A stretch of DNA of 64,000 nt from Cytobacillus dafuensis (GTDB lineage: Bacteria > Bacillota > Bacilli > Bacillales > Cytobacillaceae): contig NZ_CP042593.1 in NCBI RefSeq assembly GCF_007995155.1, positions 538,001 to 602,000 on the forward strand. Reading direction: 5' to 3'. Shown piece after piece: positions 26,650 to 34,279 of this stretch (position 1 is the first letter of the stretch; every line of letters begins with the position of its first letter). The translations under genes and the position numbers were made by a program. The notes beneath the pieces are model-generated. The model was not told the origin of the DNA and searched no databases. It saw nothing but the letters and a program-made list of their open reading frames with translations.

Positions 26650-27999
26650 TCACCCCGTTAAAATATCCTCACGCGGATATCGAATCTTTTGTTCCTGTTG
26701 TCGGCGAGCAAATGAAAATACGAGCGTTAGAGGACCTAGTTTACCGAGAAACATAATGAATATGATGATTCCTTTGCCGATTTCAGTTAGATCTCCTGTA
26801 AGTCCCATTGTCAGACCGACCGTGCCAAAAGCAGACATGACTTCAAAGGCAATTTTTATAAAAGGCTGATTCTCTGTAATACTCAACGTAAAAATAGCGA
26901 TTATGATGAAAAGGAGACTAATGATTGTGATCGCTAATGCTTTTACAATATAGGAATCACTAATTGTTTTTCTGAAGATGACGATGTCGTTTTTCCCTCG
27001 TATAAAGGTGATGACGGCTAGGATGATAATAATAAAGGTTGTTAATTTAATTCCGCCGCCTGTTGAAGCACTGCCTGCTCCTATAAACATGAGAAAAATC
27101 ATGTAGAAGGCAGTAGTATCCTCTAATCCGCTTAAATCAATGGTATTAAATCCAGCCGTTCTTGGGGATACTGCCTGAAAGTAGGTGGCCCAGAACTTTT
27201 CCCATCCTGACAACGGGCCAAGTGTATTTGGGTTATTATATTCAAGAAGAAAAATGATTATCATCGATACAAGATTAATAACAAATGTGCTTACGATCAT
27301 GAGCTTGGAATGTAAAGAAAGTTCGCGGAAACGCTTTGTTTTCTTCAAATCAATTAATACGGTAAAACCTATACCGCCAGTAATAAATAATAGTGAAATA
27401 ACAAGGTTAATGACTGGATCTCCAACAAATCCTATTAAGTTATCTTCCCAAAGTCCAAACCCTGCATTATTAAAGGCTGAAACAGAATGGAATAGGCTAT
27501 AGTAAAGACCTTTTGCCCAACCGTATTCAGGAACCCAGCGAAGGGAAAGCAGTAGCATGGCACAGGCTTCAATCGCAAACGAAAATAAAAATAAGTTGCG
27601 TACAAGGCTTATGATTCCTCCTAATGAGGTCTGATTTAAAGCCTGCTGCATCACAAGTCGTTCTTTAAAACCGATTTTTCTCCCAAGCATCAAATAAATG
27701 AGTACAGCAAAGGACATGATTCCAAGTCCGCCCACTTGAATTAAACACATAATCACGATTTCACCGAATAGGGTATAGGTCGATGCTGTATCTACTACTG
27801 TTAGGCCTGTCACTGTCATAGCAGATGTAGTCGTGAAAAGGGCGTCAACCCATGAAATGGACTTTTCCGTTGCAAAAGGAAGCTTTAATAAACATGTTCC
27901 CAACACAATAAAAAAAGCAAAAATAAGTACTAGAAGCTGGGGTGGACTAATTTTCAAATACTTCCTTGTAATGGCGATAAAACCCTTTTCTTTCCCCAT
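26650..27999 (-). CDS. ktrB: Potassium uptake protein KtrB (TrkH family)
   Basis: 449-residue membrane subunit of a Ktr potassium channel-transporter with the repeated M1-P-M2 plan. Pore signatures are visible in TTTSAMTVTGLTVVD near residue 67, SVSAFNNAGFGLW near 165, SPRTAGFNTIDLSG near 281 and AFGTVGLTMGLTGD near 395. The first ATG pair follows GGAGGAG; I use 27999 for spacing. The frame extends upstream into the riboswitch and that part is not translated. The regulatory subunit KtrA is not adjacent. Expression should be governed by the c-di-AMP leader upstream. Confidence 0.93.
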   Translation of the reverse strand: MGKEKGFIAITRKYLKISPPQLLVLIFAFFIVLGTCLLKLPFATEKSISWVDALFTTTSAMTVTGLTVVDTASTYTLFGEIVIMCLIQVGGLGIMSFAVLIYLMLGRKIGFKERLVMQQALNQTSLGGIISLVRNLFLFSFAIEACAMLLLSLRWVPEYGWAKGLYYSLFHSVSAFNNAGFGLWEDNLIGFVGDPVINLVISLLFITGGIGFTVLIDLKKTKRFRELSLHSKLMIVSTFVINLVSMIIIFLLEYNNPNTLGPLSGWEKFWATYFQAVSPRTAGFNTIDLSGLEDTTAFYMIFLMFIGAGSASTGGGIKLTTFIIIILAVITFIRGKNDIVIFRKTISDSYIVKALAITIISLLFIIIAIFTLSITENQPFIKIAFEVMSAFGTVGLTMGLTGDLTEIGKGIIIFIMFLGKLGPLTLVFSFARRQQEQKIRYPREDILTG

Positions 28000-28042
28000 C
28001 ATGACTCCTCCAATATGCCGATTAAAAATTCCAAAAATGAAA

Positions 28043-28080
28043 ACAAAAAAAACCATTCTTAGGCCAGAGGTAAGAATGGT
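28043..28080 (-). terminator. Terminator of the c-di-AMP riboswitch
   Basis: Read on the minus strand, ACCATTCTTACCTC pairs with the later TAAGAATGGT and is followed by a run of T. It lies between the ydaO-type leader and the ktrB ribosome site, so it is the expression platform. Confidence 0.85.
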
Positions 28081-28082
28081 CA

Positions 28083-28240
28083 TTGCACAAATGCGATGCC
28101 CTTCTCTCAATATGCTTACGAGGTTAGCTGACGGATTAGGGATTGAGAGATCCCTTCTTAACAAGATGCTAAGATTCACCCCTGATAAACAATCTGTTTA
28201 TCATATTGGTTCCCCCGTTCTGAAAATAAGATTCAGCAAG
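28083..28240 (-). ncRNA. c-di-AMP riboswitch (ydaO/yuaA leader)
   Basis: On the minus strand the conserved blocks appear in order: GGGGGAACCAA (28206-28215), GGGGTGAATCTTA, then CAATCCCTAATCCGTCAGC, then TAACCTCGTAAGC. These are hallmarks of the ydaO-yuaA class, which binds cyclic di-AMP and turns off potassium uptake and cell-wall genes. In B. subtilis the yuaA leader controls ktrA-ktrB. Here it stands before ktrB. Confidence 0.92.
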
Positions 28241-28264
28241 GATTTTTTTATTTTTGATTTTATT

Positions 28265-28293
28265 AAATTACTCCTGTTAAGAAAGAATGTCAA
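28265..28293 (-). promoter_or_regulatory. Promoter of the ktrB leader
   Basis: On the minus strand TTGACA (28288-28293) is followed after 17 nt by TAATTT (28265-28270). It places the transcription start just upstream of the riboswitch. The -35 is perfect and the -10 is moderate. Confidence 0.6.
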
Positions 28294-28346
28294 TAGAAAT
28301 TTGTCAGATGGAAAAGAACAAATTTTTTAGGTTTCCTAAATAGAAA

Positions 28347-28973
28347 TCAATACAATCTCTTTTCGTAGCTTTCCTCCAAAGAAGCTTTCACGTTTTCAAC
28401 GTCCACTCCTTGTATATTAATGTGATCAGCGAGGATTTGGGGAGGATAGGGCAGGTCTGATTGTAGAAGCCATGTTTCTGGCTGCCAAAGCTTGGAACGC
28501 TTGAAGGCTTTCGCACAATGGATATAGCATTCTTCAACTTGAACAGCAACACCTAGTAAAGGAGTTTTTCCGAAAGCGGTCATATTTTCAAGTATGTCTG
28601 GATCTTTGATAACGCCCGCTTTCCCGTTAATTCGCAGTGTTTCTTCTAATCCTGGAATCACAAATAGAAGGCCAATATATGGATTTTCTAAAATATTTCT
28701 TAGTGTGTCCATTCGCTTATTTCCTGGCCGTTCTGGAATAACGAAATGATGGTCATCCATTATATGTACAAATCCAGGGAAATCCCCGCGAGGAGATGTA
28801 TCACAATGCCCATCTGCATTAGAGGTAGAAACAAAAACAATCGGAGACTTTGAAATAAACTCTTTGCAGTGATGATCTAAATGATTGATTACTTTATTGG
28901 CGGCATTCTTACCTGGAGTGCCTAATAAGGAACGAAGCTCCTCTTCGGATGTAATGATCTCATGAAATAACAT
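28347..28973 (-). CDS. FMN-dependent pyridoxamine 5'-phosphate oxidase family protein
   Basis: 208 residues resembling the MSMEG_1061-type PPOX family of FMN-binding split-barrel proteins. Features are SPIVFVSTSNADGHCDTSPRG near residue 43, VIPERPGNKRMDTLRNI near 76 and the C-terminal YIHCAKAFKRSKLW. The last matches the usual Cys-x-Lys-x-x-x-Arg-Ser region. ATG follows AGGAGGGG. Physiological substrate is unknown. It is a separate unit, downstream of a divergent neighbour's terminator. Confidence 0.85.
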   Translation of the reverse strand: MLFHEIITSEEELRSLLGTPGKNAANKVINHLDHHCKEFISKSPIVFVSTSNADGHCDTSPRGDFPGFVHIMDDHHFVIPERPGNKRMDTLRNILENPYIGLLFVIPGLEETLRINGKAGVIKDPDILENMTAFGKTPLLGVAVQVEECYIHCAKAFKRSKLWQPETWLLQSDLPYPPQILADHINIQGVDVENVKASLEESYEKRLY

Positions 28974-29000
28974 GATTTTTCCCCTCCTAATGAATATATA

Positions 29001-29024
29001 AGAAAAGGAGGGAATTCCCCTCCT
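29001..29024 (-). terminator. Terminator of the DMT transporter gene
   Basis: On the minus strand AGGAGGGGAATTCCCTCCT is followed by TTTCTTAT. It is a compact GC-rich hairpin ten bases after the transporter stop. Confidence 0.7.
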
Positions 29025-29033
29025 ATGAACTTA

Positions 29034-29927
29034 TTATGTTTCTAGTCTACTTCGAGAAAATTTTTGAAAACGCAGCTGTGGAATGGAGATCCCAATTAAG
29101 ATGAGTGCGATTCCAAACATTTGGATTCTAGATATTTCTTCACCTAAGATGAGCATGGCGGCAAAGATCGCTGCAGGGAGTTCTGCTGATCCAATAATTG
29201 TAGCAAGACCTGCATCAATTTTCGGTGTGCCAATAGCAAAGAGAACAATCGGGAAAATGGCGCCAAAAAAGGCCATCGATAAGCTATATTTCCATAAACC
29301 ATCTAAATGAATGCCAGTTTTGAAAAGAATGGGGCCAGCAATGAATACAAGAATCAGAAGGCCACCCAAAGTAATAAAAATGCTTCGCTGAATACTAGGC
29401 ACTCCAGTTGCCACTTTCCCACTTGCAAAAATAAATATGGCATACGTAATAGCAGATAACAGTCCATAAATCAGCCCATCAAATTGAATAGGCTGGCCGC
29501 TGCTAGAAATTAGGTTACTAGCGAAAATGGTACCGAGAATCAGAAAGATCGCAGAAATAATCTTATTTTTGCTCGGCCATTTCCTTTCAAAAAGTGCCTC
29601 AATTAAGATTCCCAGCCAAGTAAATTGAAACAAGAGGACAATGGCAAGCGAAGCAGGAACACGATCAAGGCTTAATCCATAAAAAATCCCAGTTAAGCTT
29701 AAGGCAGTACCAGTCATCATGAGTGCCCCAGCCTGTTTAAAGGAGATCTTTACCCGTTTGATAAAAGGAATAGTAAGTAAAAGTAGCAAAAATCCGAAAA
29801 GATATTGACTGCCTGTTAGCTCATAAACAGTATGACCAGCCTGTAATCCCGTTTTGACAATTGAAGCCAAAACCCCATAGCTGCAGGCACCGATGAAAAT
29901 CGATAGTGTATACTTGAAGTTGTTCAT
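29034..29927 (-). CDS. DMT superfamily transporter (EamA family)
   Basis: 297 residues with about ten hydrophobic helices in two EamA repeats. The start is MNNFKYTLSIFIGACSYGVL. PASLAIVLLFQFTWLGIL near residue 90 closes the first repeat and its equivalent GSAELPAAIFAAMLILGEE near 245 closes the second. Such proteins export metabolites or amino acids, but the substrate cannot be told. AAGGAGCC precedes the ATG. It is monocistronic. Confidence 0.88.
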   Translation of the reverse strand: MNNFKYTLSIFIGACSYGVLASIVKTGLQAGHTVYELTGSQYLFGFLLLLLTIPFIKRVKISFKQAGALMMTGTALSLTGIFYGLSLDRVPASLAIVLLFQFTWLGILIEALFERKWPSKNKIISAIFLILGTIFASNLISSSGQPIQFDGLIYGLLSAITYAIFIFASGKVATGVPSIQRSIFITLGGLLILVFIAGPILFKTGIHLDGLWKYSLSMAFFGAIFPIVLFAIGTPKIDAGLATIIGSAELPAAIFAAMLILGEEISRIQMFGIALILIGISIPQLRFQKFSRSRLET

Positions 29928-30085
29928 TTTTTCATGGCTCCTTAAAAATGATGTTCAATGAGAATATCATAACACTTTTTTAAAGAGCCTTGGCGGTTAT
30001 TTTGGCTAATTGGAAAGTCTGGGTCTATTAACCATTAAATCGAAATGCAATATCGATTTTGTATCTGCTATAAAGATCGTATAAG

Positions 30086-30135
30086 AAAGACTAAGCATTC
30101 ACCGAAAGGACCTGGCGAAGGCTAAGTCTTTCTAA
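30086..30135 (-). terminator. Long-stem terminator overlapping a stop codon
   Basis: On the minus strand AGAAAGACTTAGCCTTCGCC pairs with GGTGAATGCTTAGTCTTTCT with three mismatches in twenty, then TTATA. The stop codon of the VC0807-like gene lies within its upstream arm. Confidence 0.75.
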
Positions 30136-30784
30136 AAGCCGAATTTTCACTGTTTGGTGTTTCTTTATTTTCGAAGGGAGAGTTCTTTCCTAGCTCCTTG
30201 TTGATAAAATAAAAGCCACTCAAAGATACAATGGTAAAGCCCCAATTTAATATCTGTCTTATGATAATTCCTTTATCAAAGGCTTCCACTCCGTATTGCT
30301 GAATAAGCCAAGTTTTGATCGCTGCCAGAATAATAAATTTTAAAGCAAAACCAGCAGTAATCCATCTGAATATCGTTAATATTTTTTTTCCAAAGAAGAG
30401 AGCTTTCATTTCATTACGGTCATTGCCTTGCATTTCGGATAAATCAAGCGCCATATAGAGGAAAATTGGCTTCCTTACCAAAATGGTTCCAATGAAAATG
30501 AAGCCTAAAATAAATGAATAAATAACATTATTCCATAGCAGCTGTATGGCGGATCCGGCAAGAACATCGATAAGGAAAGTGATGATTAAATTAGTTAGTA
30601 AAAAAATCCCGAAGAAATTTACTTTCTTAAGCTCAAAGAAGCGGTAGAGGCTGTAAAGAATGCCCGGAACAGTTGAAAGGATCATGGCTAAGTAATCCCC
30701 AATCCAATCCCGACCAAAATTCCACACCATTAACGGAAAGACAACGTAAAAAATGATATCAAGCAGAACAATATTATTTTTCAA
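30122..30784 (-). CDS. VC0807-like integral membrane protein
   Basis: 220 residues with about six membrane segments and a polar, Asn/Glu-rich C-terminal tail. Hydrophobic pattern and motifs such as VPGILYSLYRFFELKK near residue 40 and VLVRKPIFLYMALDL-like text near 100 fit the VC0807 family of unknown function. It could also be an unrelated small membrane protein. It is a single gene with its own terminator. No mechanism is known to me. Confidence 0.6.
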   Translation of the reverse strand: MKNNIVLLDIIFYVVFPLMVWNFGRDWIGDYLAMILSTVPGILYSLYRFFELKKVNFFGIFLLTNLIITFLIDVLAGSAIQLLWNNVIYSFILGFIFIGTILVRKPIFLYMALDLSEMQGNDRNEMKALFFGKKILTIFRWITAGFALKFIILAAIKTWLIQQYGVEAFDKGIIIRQILNWGFTIVSLSGFYFINKELGKNSPFENKETPNSENSAFRKT

Positions 30785-30913
30785 AGCACCACATCCTATA
30801 TAATAGATATTTATTTAGTTCACTATATAGAATGAAATTCCTCTTTAGCTTTTTCATTTCTCCAAAAAAATTTTATCAACGCTAATTAACTTTATCCTTC
30901 CTATTTGCTAATA

Positions 30914-30955
30914 AAGAAGAGCCAGTGATTAAACTCACTGACTCTTCTAGCATTT
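30914..30955 (-). terminator. Terminator downstream of dps
   Basis: AGAAGAG-CAGTGA pairs with TCACTG-CTCTTCT around TTAAAC. The minus strand continues TTATTAG and the plus strand AGCATTTTTT, so it may work in either direction. It lies about 70 bp beyond the dps stop. Confidence 0.65.
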
Positions 30956-31019
30956 TTTATTAATCTAGCTATGAGCGCCATTGGCGTGCGGCTCGATTAA
31001 GGCAATTGCGCTTTTATTC

Positions 31020-31457
31020 TTATTTTCCTAAATAAGCATTAAGCATCCAGATATGTCCTTCAAGCTTTACGAGTAATCCTACAGCAAGATCATTAATGAC
31101 ATCATGATCATGTTGATCTGCCAGCTCAGCTAATTCCTTTAGCTCAGCTTTTAATTGCTTATAGTCTGCAACTAAGCTAGAAACCATTTCATCAGCGTTT
31201 GTTTCACCATTGGATTCTTGAATCGTTGCTATGCTTAAATATTCTTTCATTGTCGCAACGGGAGTTCCGCCACTTGCAAGAAGGCGCTCGGCTACTTCAT
31301 CAACTACTGTAGCAGATTCATTGTAAAGTTCCTCGAATTTTTCATGAAGTGTAAAGAATAATGGACCTTTTACAAACCAATGATAGCGGTGCAGCTTCGT
31401 ATAAAGGACACTCCAGTTTGCAATTTGAACATTTAATGCTGAATATAAGTTTTCCAT
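31020..31457 (-). CDS. Dps family DNA-binding ferritin-like protein
   Basis: 145 residues. LHRYHWFVKGPLFFTLHEKFEELY near residues 24-47 carries the ferroxidase His and the Asp/Glu positions of the Dps dimer interface (the second metal group follows in VDEVAERLL). Dps proteins store iron, consume peroxide and bind DNA under stress. AGGAGG precedes the ATG. A perfect PerR box and promoter upstream match B. subtilis mrgA, so this is likely the MrgA counterpart. Confidence 0.93.
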   Translation of the reverse strand: MENLYSALNVQIANWSVLYTKLHRYHWFVKGPLFFTLHEKFEELYNESATVVDEVAERLLASGGTPVATMKEYLSIATIQESNGETNADEMVSSLVADYKQLKAELKELAELADQHDHDVINDLAVGLLVKLEGHIWMLNAYLGK

Positions 31458-31498
31458 TCTTAATTCCTCCTAAGTTCATTTTTCTTTCTTATATAGTT

Positions 31499-31526
31499 AT
31501 TATAACAAATATAAAATTAAAATCAA
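31499..31526 (-). promoter_or_regulatory. dps promoter
   Basis: On the minus strand TTGATT (31521-31526), 16 nt, then TATAAT (31499-31504). It sits 42 bases before the start codon and just downstream of the PerR box. Confidence 0.65.
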
Positions 31527-31533
31527 TATTAAT

Positions 31534-31548
31534 TTATAATAATTATAA
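31534..31548. promoter_or_regulatory. PerR box upstream of dps
   Basis: TTATAATAATTATAA matches the Per box consensus TTATAATNATTATAA at every position. PerR is the metal-dependent peroxide sensor that represses mrgA (dps) in Bacillus. The box ends eight bases from the -35 element. The rest of 31549-31745 is AT-rich with no gene seen. Confidence 0.88.
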
Positions 31549-31761
31549 ATTAATATTATTTATAAAAAAATCAAGGAAACATAATCAACCATTCTTCAAT
31601 AGCATGAATCATTTCAGACATAATTATGTTCTCTTTTAATAAACTAAGTGAAGATTATCATTTTCAAGTGATGTCCGAGGGGGCTCTTAAAAAAATAGCC
31701 CATAATGTGAAATTATCATCTACAATAGAAGGAAAGGTCAGATTCAGTTAGGAGTCTTTAT

Positions 31762-32631
31762 ATGACTATCATGTTGTTTTTTTTATTGGGTGCGTGTATC
31801 AGTGTATTATCGGGTTTTTTCGGGGTAGGCGGGGGATTTATTTTGACCCCTTTGCTCATGTTGCTTGGATTTTCTCCGATTGAGGCTGTGACGACAAGCT
31901 TATTATTTACGCTAGGGACATCATTTTCAGGAATTACGACTCATATTCGCTATAAGAATATTCTTTGGAAAAATGGTCTGATCCTCGGAGTGAGTGGTAT
32001 GGTATCTACTCAGCTTGCACGTCCATTTGTCATTTTTCTTGAAAAACGTGGATTGGATGAATTGGTTATTCCGATATTTTATATCATGTTATTATCTTAT
32101 TTTGCGTTGAAAATGTTTAAACAAGGGAAAAAGACAACCGCAATCGTAGAGGAGCCTATTTCTCTATCTCCCATAAAAATGATTTTTATCGGTGCCTTTG
32201 CAGGATTTGTGTCTACAACTTTAGGGGTAGGCGGAGGATTTATTATTGTGCCGCTTTCAGTTTCCTTTTTAGGCTTTGAGCCAAAGAAAGCAGTTGGTAC
32301 GAGCTTGTTTACGATTTTTCTCATCGTTCCAGCAGCCTTTTTATCCTATGCTTTCACTGTTCCTATTAATTATAAAGTAAGCTTATTGCTTGTAGCAGGG
32401 GGATTAATCGGATCTTCCTTTGGTGCTAAGCTGACAAGATATTATGAAAATAAAGAAATAAGCCTCCTTCTAAGCGGCATTTATATTGCTACGTTAATCA
32501 GCGTTGTTTTTAAGCTTATCAACTTAAGTTTGGCAGGAGTAATTTTATTAGGATGCTTTATTTTGTACTTCTTAATCAGATCCATCATGAAAATTCGAAG
32601 TTTTAATGCAAAAGTAAAAGAATCGGAATAA
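31762..32631 (+). CDS. Sulfite exporter TauE/SafE family protein
   Basis: 289 residues with about eight helices in two halves. Each half carries the repeated glycine motif: SGFFGVGGGFILTP near residue 17 and TTLGVGGGFIIVP near 155. These are hallmarks of the TauE/SafE (UPF0721) permeases that move sulfite, sulfoacetate or related anions. The substrate here is unknown. ATG follows TTAGGAG with good spacing. A terminator follows immediately. Confidence 0.9.
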   Translation: MTIMLFFLLGACISVLSGFFGVGGGFILTPLLMLLGFSPIEAVTTSLLFTLGTSFSGITTHIRYKNILWKNGLILGVSGMVSTQLARPFVIFLEKRGLDELVIPIFYIMLLSYFALKMFKQGKKTTAIVEEPISLSPIKMIFIGAFAGFVSTTLGVGGGFIIVPLSVSFLGFEPKKAVGTSLFTIFLIVPAAFLSYAFTVPINYKVSLLLVAGGLIGSSFGAKLTRYYENKEISLLLSGIYIATLISVVFKLINLSLAGVILLGCFILYFLIRSIMKIRSFNAKVKESE

Positions 32632-32632
32632 A

Positions 32633-32665
32633 GAAAGTCGGGCATCCTTGCTCGACTTTTTTTCG
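32633..32665 (+). terminator. Terminator after the TauE/SafE gene
   Basis: AAGTCGGGCA, loop TCCT, TGCTCGACTT, then TTTTTTCG. It is a clear intrinsic terminator next to the stop codon. Confidence 0.88.
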
Positions 32666-32668
32666 TAC

Positions 32669-32887
32669 TTAAGAAAATATAAATTGCCAGCGCAGAAGAT
32701 GATTCGACATAGTTGCCAATCTTAGGAACTAAGTACGACGGACAGGACAAGGAGGGCTTCAATAGCATTCACATCGCACGACCAAAAGAGAAGCTTTTGG
32801 GAGGACGTGTCATGTATGAACGCGATAAGTGCAACTAAGCCTCTGTCTTCACTTTTCCAAGGCTCGCCAATCGGTGAGTTTTCTTTA
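32669..32887. repeat. Dispersed repeat R3, copy 2
   Basis: Closely similar to 14250-14495 from TTAAGAAAATATAAATTGCC to GGCTCGCCAATCGGTGAG. It lacks the TGCCACAGGACGTGGCA hairpin present in copy 1. It abuts the broken recombinase gene at 32888. Confidence 0.78.
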
Positions 32888-33185
32888 ACTAAAATTCCAT
32901 CTTGCAAAGCTAAATCAATTCCCTTAAGCTGTCGTTTTCGAATTCATTCCCTTTCTACTTCCTCCATCCAAGAAAGAATCTGCAAAACAAGATCTGCAAA
33001 AAAATTCCTAAACTATCTTTATATTGTGTGGTGAAGAGCAATGGCATATCTAAAAACACAATCTCAGCATGGATGTTCTTCGTGATGTCATTCCATTCCT
33101 GTAAAATCTTATCTTTATTCCTGCCGAAACGATTAAAAGAATGGATATACAACACGTCACCATTTCTGGAAATTCGACAATTTAA
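32888..33185 (-). pseudogene. Serine recombinase (resolvase family) remnant
   Basis: Read on the minus strand, a resolvase-type catalytic fragment is visible. It runs from GDVLYIHSFNRFGRN (compare the usual LDRFGRN), through VFLDMPLL and YKDSLG. A one-base slip in a T run then moves the frame to ADLVLQILSWMEEVE. An in-frame TGA follows, where an Arg codon is expected, then IRKRQLKGIDLAL. The start of the catalytic domain (nucleophile Ser) and the DNA-binding end are missing; the 3' side runs into repeat R3. It is a decayed mobile-element or invertase gene. Confidence 0.8.
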
Positions 33186-33252
33186 AATATTTTTATAATA
33201 AAATTATTGAAAATATTTTAATTATTTAATATTATTTTAATTAACATAAAAA

Positions 33253-33279
33253 ATGAAATTGCATTTCATAAAATGAAAT
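33253..33279. promoter_or_regulatory. Triple ATGAAAT half-site operator, likely for the IclR regulator
   Basis: ATGAAAT (33253), ATTTCAT (33263) and ATGAAAT (33273) are exactly 10 bp apart. They form two overlapping perfect palindromes, each of two 7-bp arms with a 3-bp spacer. They lie 17 bp before the first gene of the peptide/5-oxoproline island. IclR proteins often bind such overlapping palindromes. Assignment to the regulator at 35291 is inference. Confidence 0.65.
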
Positions 33280-33295
33280 CGTTAGGAGTGTCATA

Positions 33296-34279
33296 ATGGC
33301 TGATACAGTTTTAGAGATTGAAAAACTCAAAGTCGGGATAGTAGATGATGATCATAAAATTGCCATTGTGAACGGTATAAGCTTTCATCTCGATAAAGGG
33401 GAAACACTTGGGATTGTCGGTGAGTCGGGCTGCGGAAAAAGTATGACCTCGCTGTCCCTTATGGGTTTGCTTCCGCCAGGTGTCCAGTGGCTGGATGGCG
33501 ATATCCGGGCTAAAAACCTCAGCTTTAAGGATCTCAAAAAAAGGGAATGGCGAAAAGTCAGAGGGAAAAGACTTGCAATGATTTTTCAAGAGCCAATGAG
33601 CTCTCTAAATCCTGTTTATACAATTGGAAAACAAATCATGGAAATGGTCTTAAGCCATGAAAATATATCCAAAGGTGAAGCAAGGGTACGAGCGCTAAAT
33701 ATGTTAAAGCTTGTTGGAATTCCTAGACCTGAGCAAGTGCTTGATGAATATCCGCACCAGCTTTCTGGAGGAATGCGGCAAAGGGTGATGATCGCTATTG
33801 CTCTTTCCTGTAATCCTGAGATCTTAATTGCCGACGAGCCTACCACGGCGCTGGACGTAACTATTCAAGCCCAAATTCTTGAATTGATGAAGAGCCTGCA
33901 GGACCAGCTTAATATGTCGATCATATTGATTACCCATGATCTTGGTGTTGTTGCTGAAATGTGTGACAGGGTCATCGTCATGTATGCCGGTGAAATCGTG
34001 GAGGAGGCATCTACAGTTGACCTTTTCGATATTCCGAAGCACCCGTATACAAAAGGCCTTCTATCATCACTTCCAAACGTAAATGAAGAAAAGGAATATC
34101 TTTCTTCCATTCCGGGCGTCGTTCCAGCACCAGGAAAAATGCCGATAGGCTGCCGCTTTGCCCCTCGCTGTGCACTTGTGCATGACCGATGCAAAAGCGA
34201 CCCGCCATTATTTGAAGCGGATGGCTCAAAGGTACAATGCTGGCTTTATGAAAAAGGGGATTCGGAGGTGGTCGTGTGA
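33296..34279 (+). CDS. Oligopeptide ABC transporter ATP-binding protein (OppD/DppD type)
   Basis: 327 residues. Walker A is GESGCGKSM near 44, the signature is LSGGMRQR near 156 and Walker B is ILIADEPTTALD near 178. The C-terminal oligopeptide domain has GCRFAPRCALVHDRC. It is the first gene of the IclR-M14-Pcp-Pxp island and the partner of the next ATPase. ATG follows TTAGGAG. Substrate from context is probably N-terminally pyroglutamylated or other short peptides, which is inference. Confidence 0.92.
   Translation: MADTVLEIEKLKVGIVDDDHKIAIVNGISFHLDKGETLGIVGESGCGKSMTSLSLMGLLPPGVQWLDGDIRAKNLSFKDLKKREWRKVRGKRLAMIFQEPMSSLNPVYTIGKQIMEMVLSHENISKGEARVRALNMLKLVGIPRPEQVLDEYPHQLSGGMRQRVMIAIALSCNPEILIADEPTTALDVTIQAQILELMKSLQDQLNMSIILITHDLGVVAEMCDRVIVMYAGEIVEEASTVDLFDIPKHPYTKGLLSSLPNVNEEKEYLSSIPGVVPAPGKMPIGCRFAPRCALVHDRCKSDPPLFEADGSKVQCWLYEKGDSEVVV

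Noticed and set aside
28003..28179. N-terminal extension of KtrB
   Set aside because: This sequence is the c-di-AMP riboswitch and its terminator.
33274..33287. cre-like TGAAATCGTTAGGA before the peptide island
   Set aside because: The right half deviates from the consensus; the IclR-type palindromes explain the site better.
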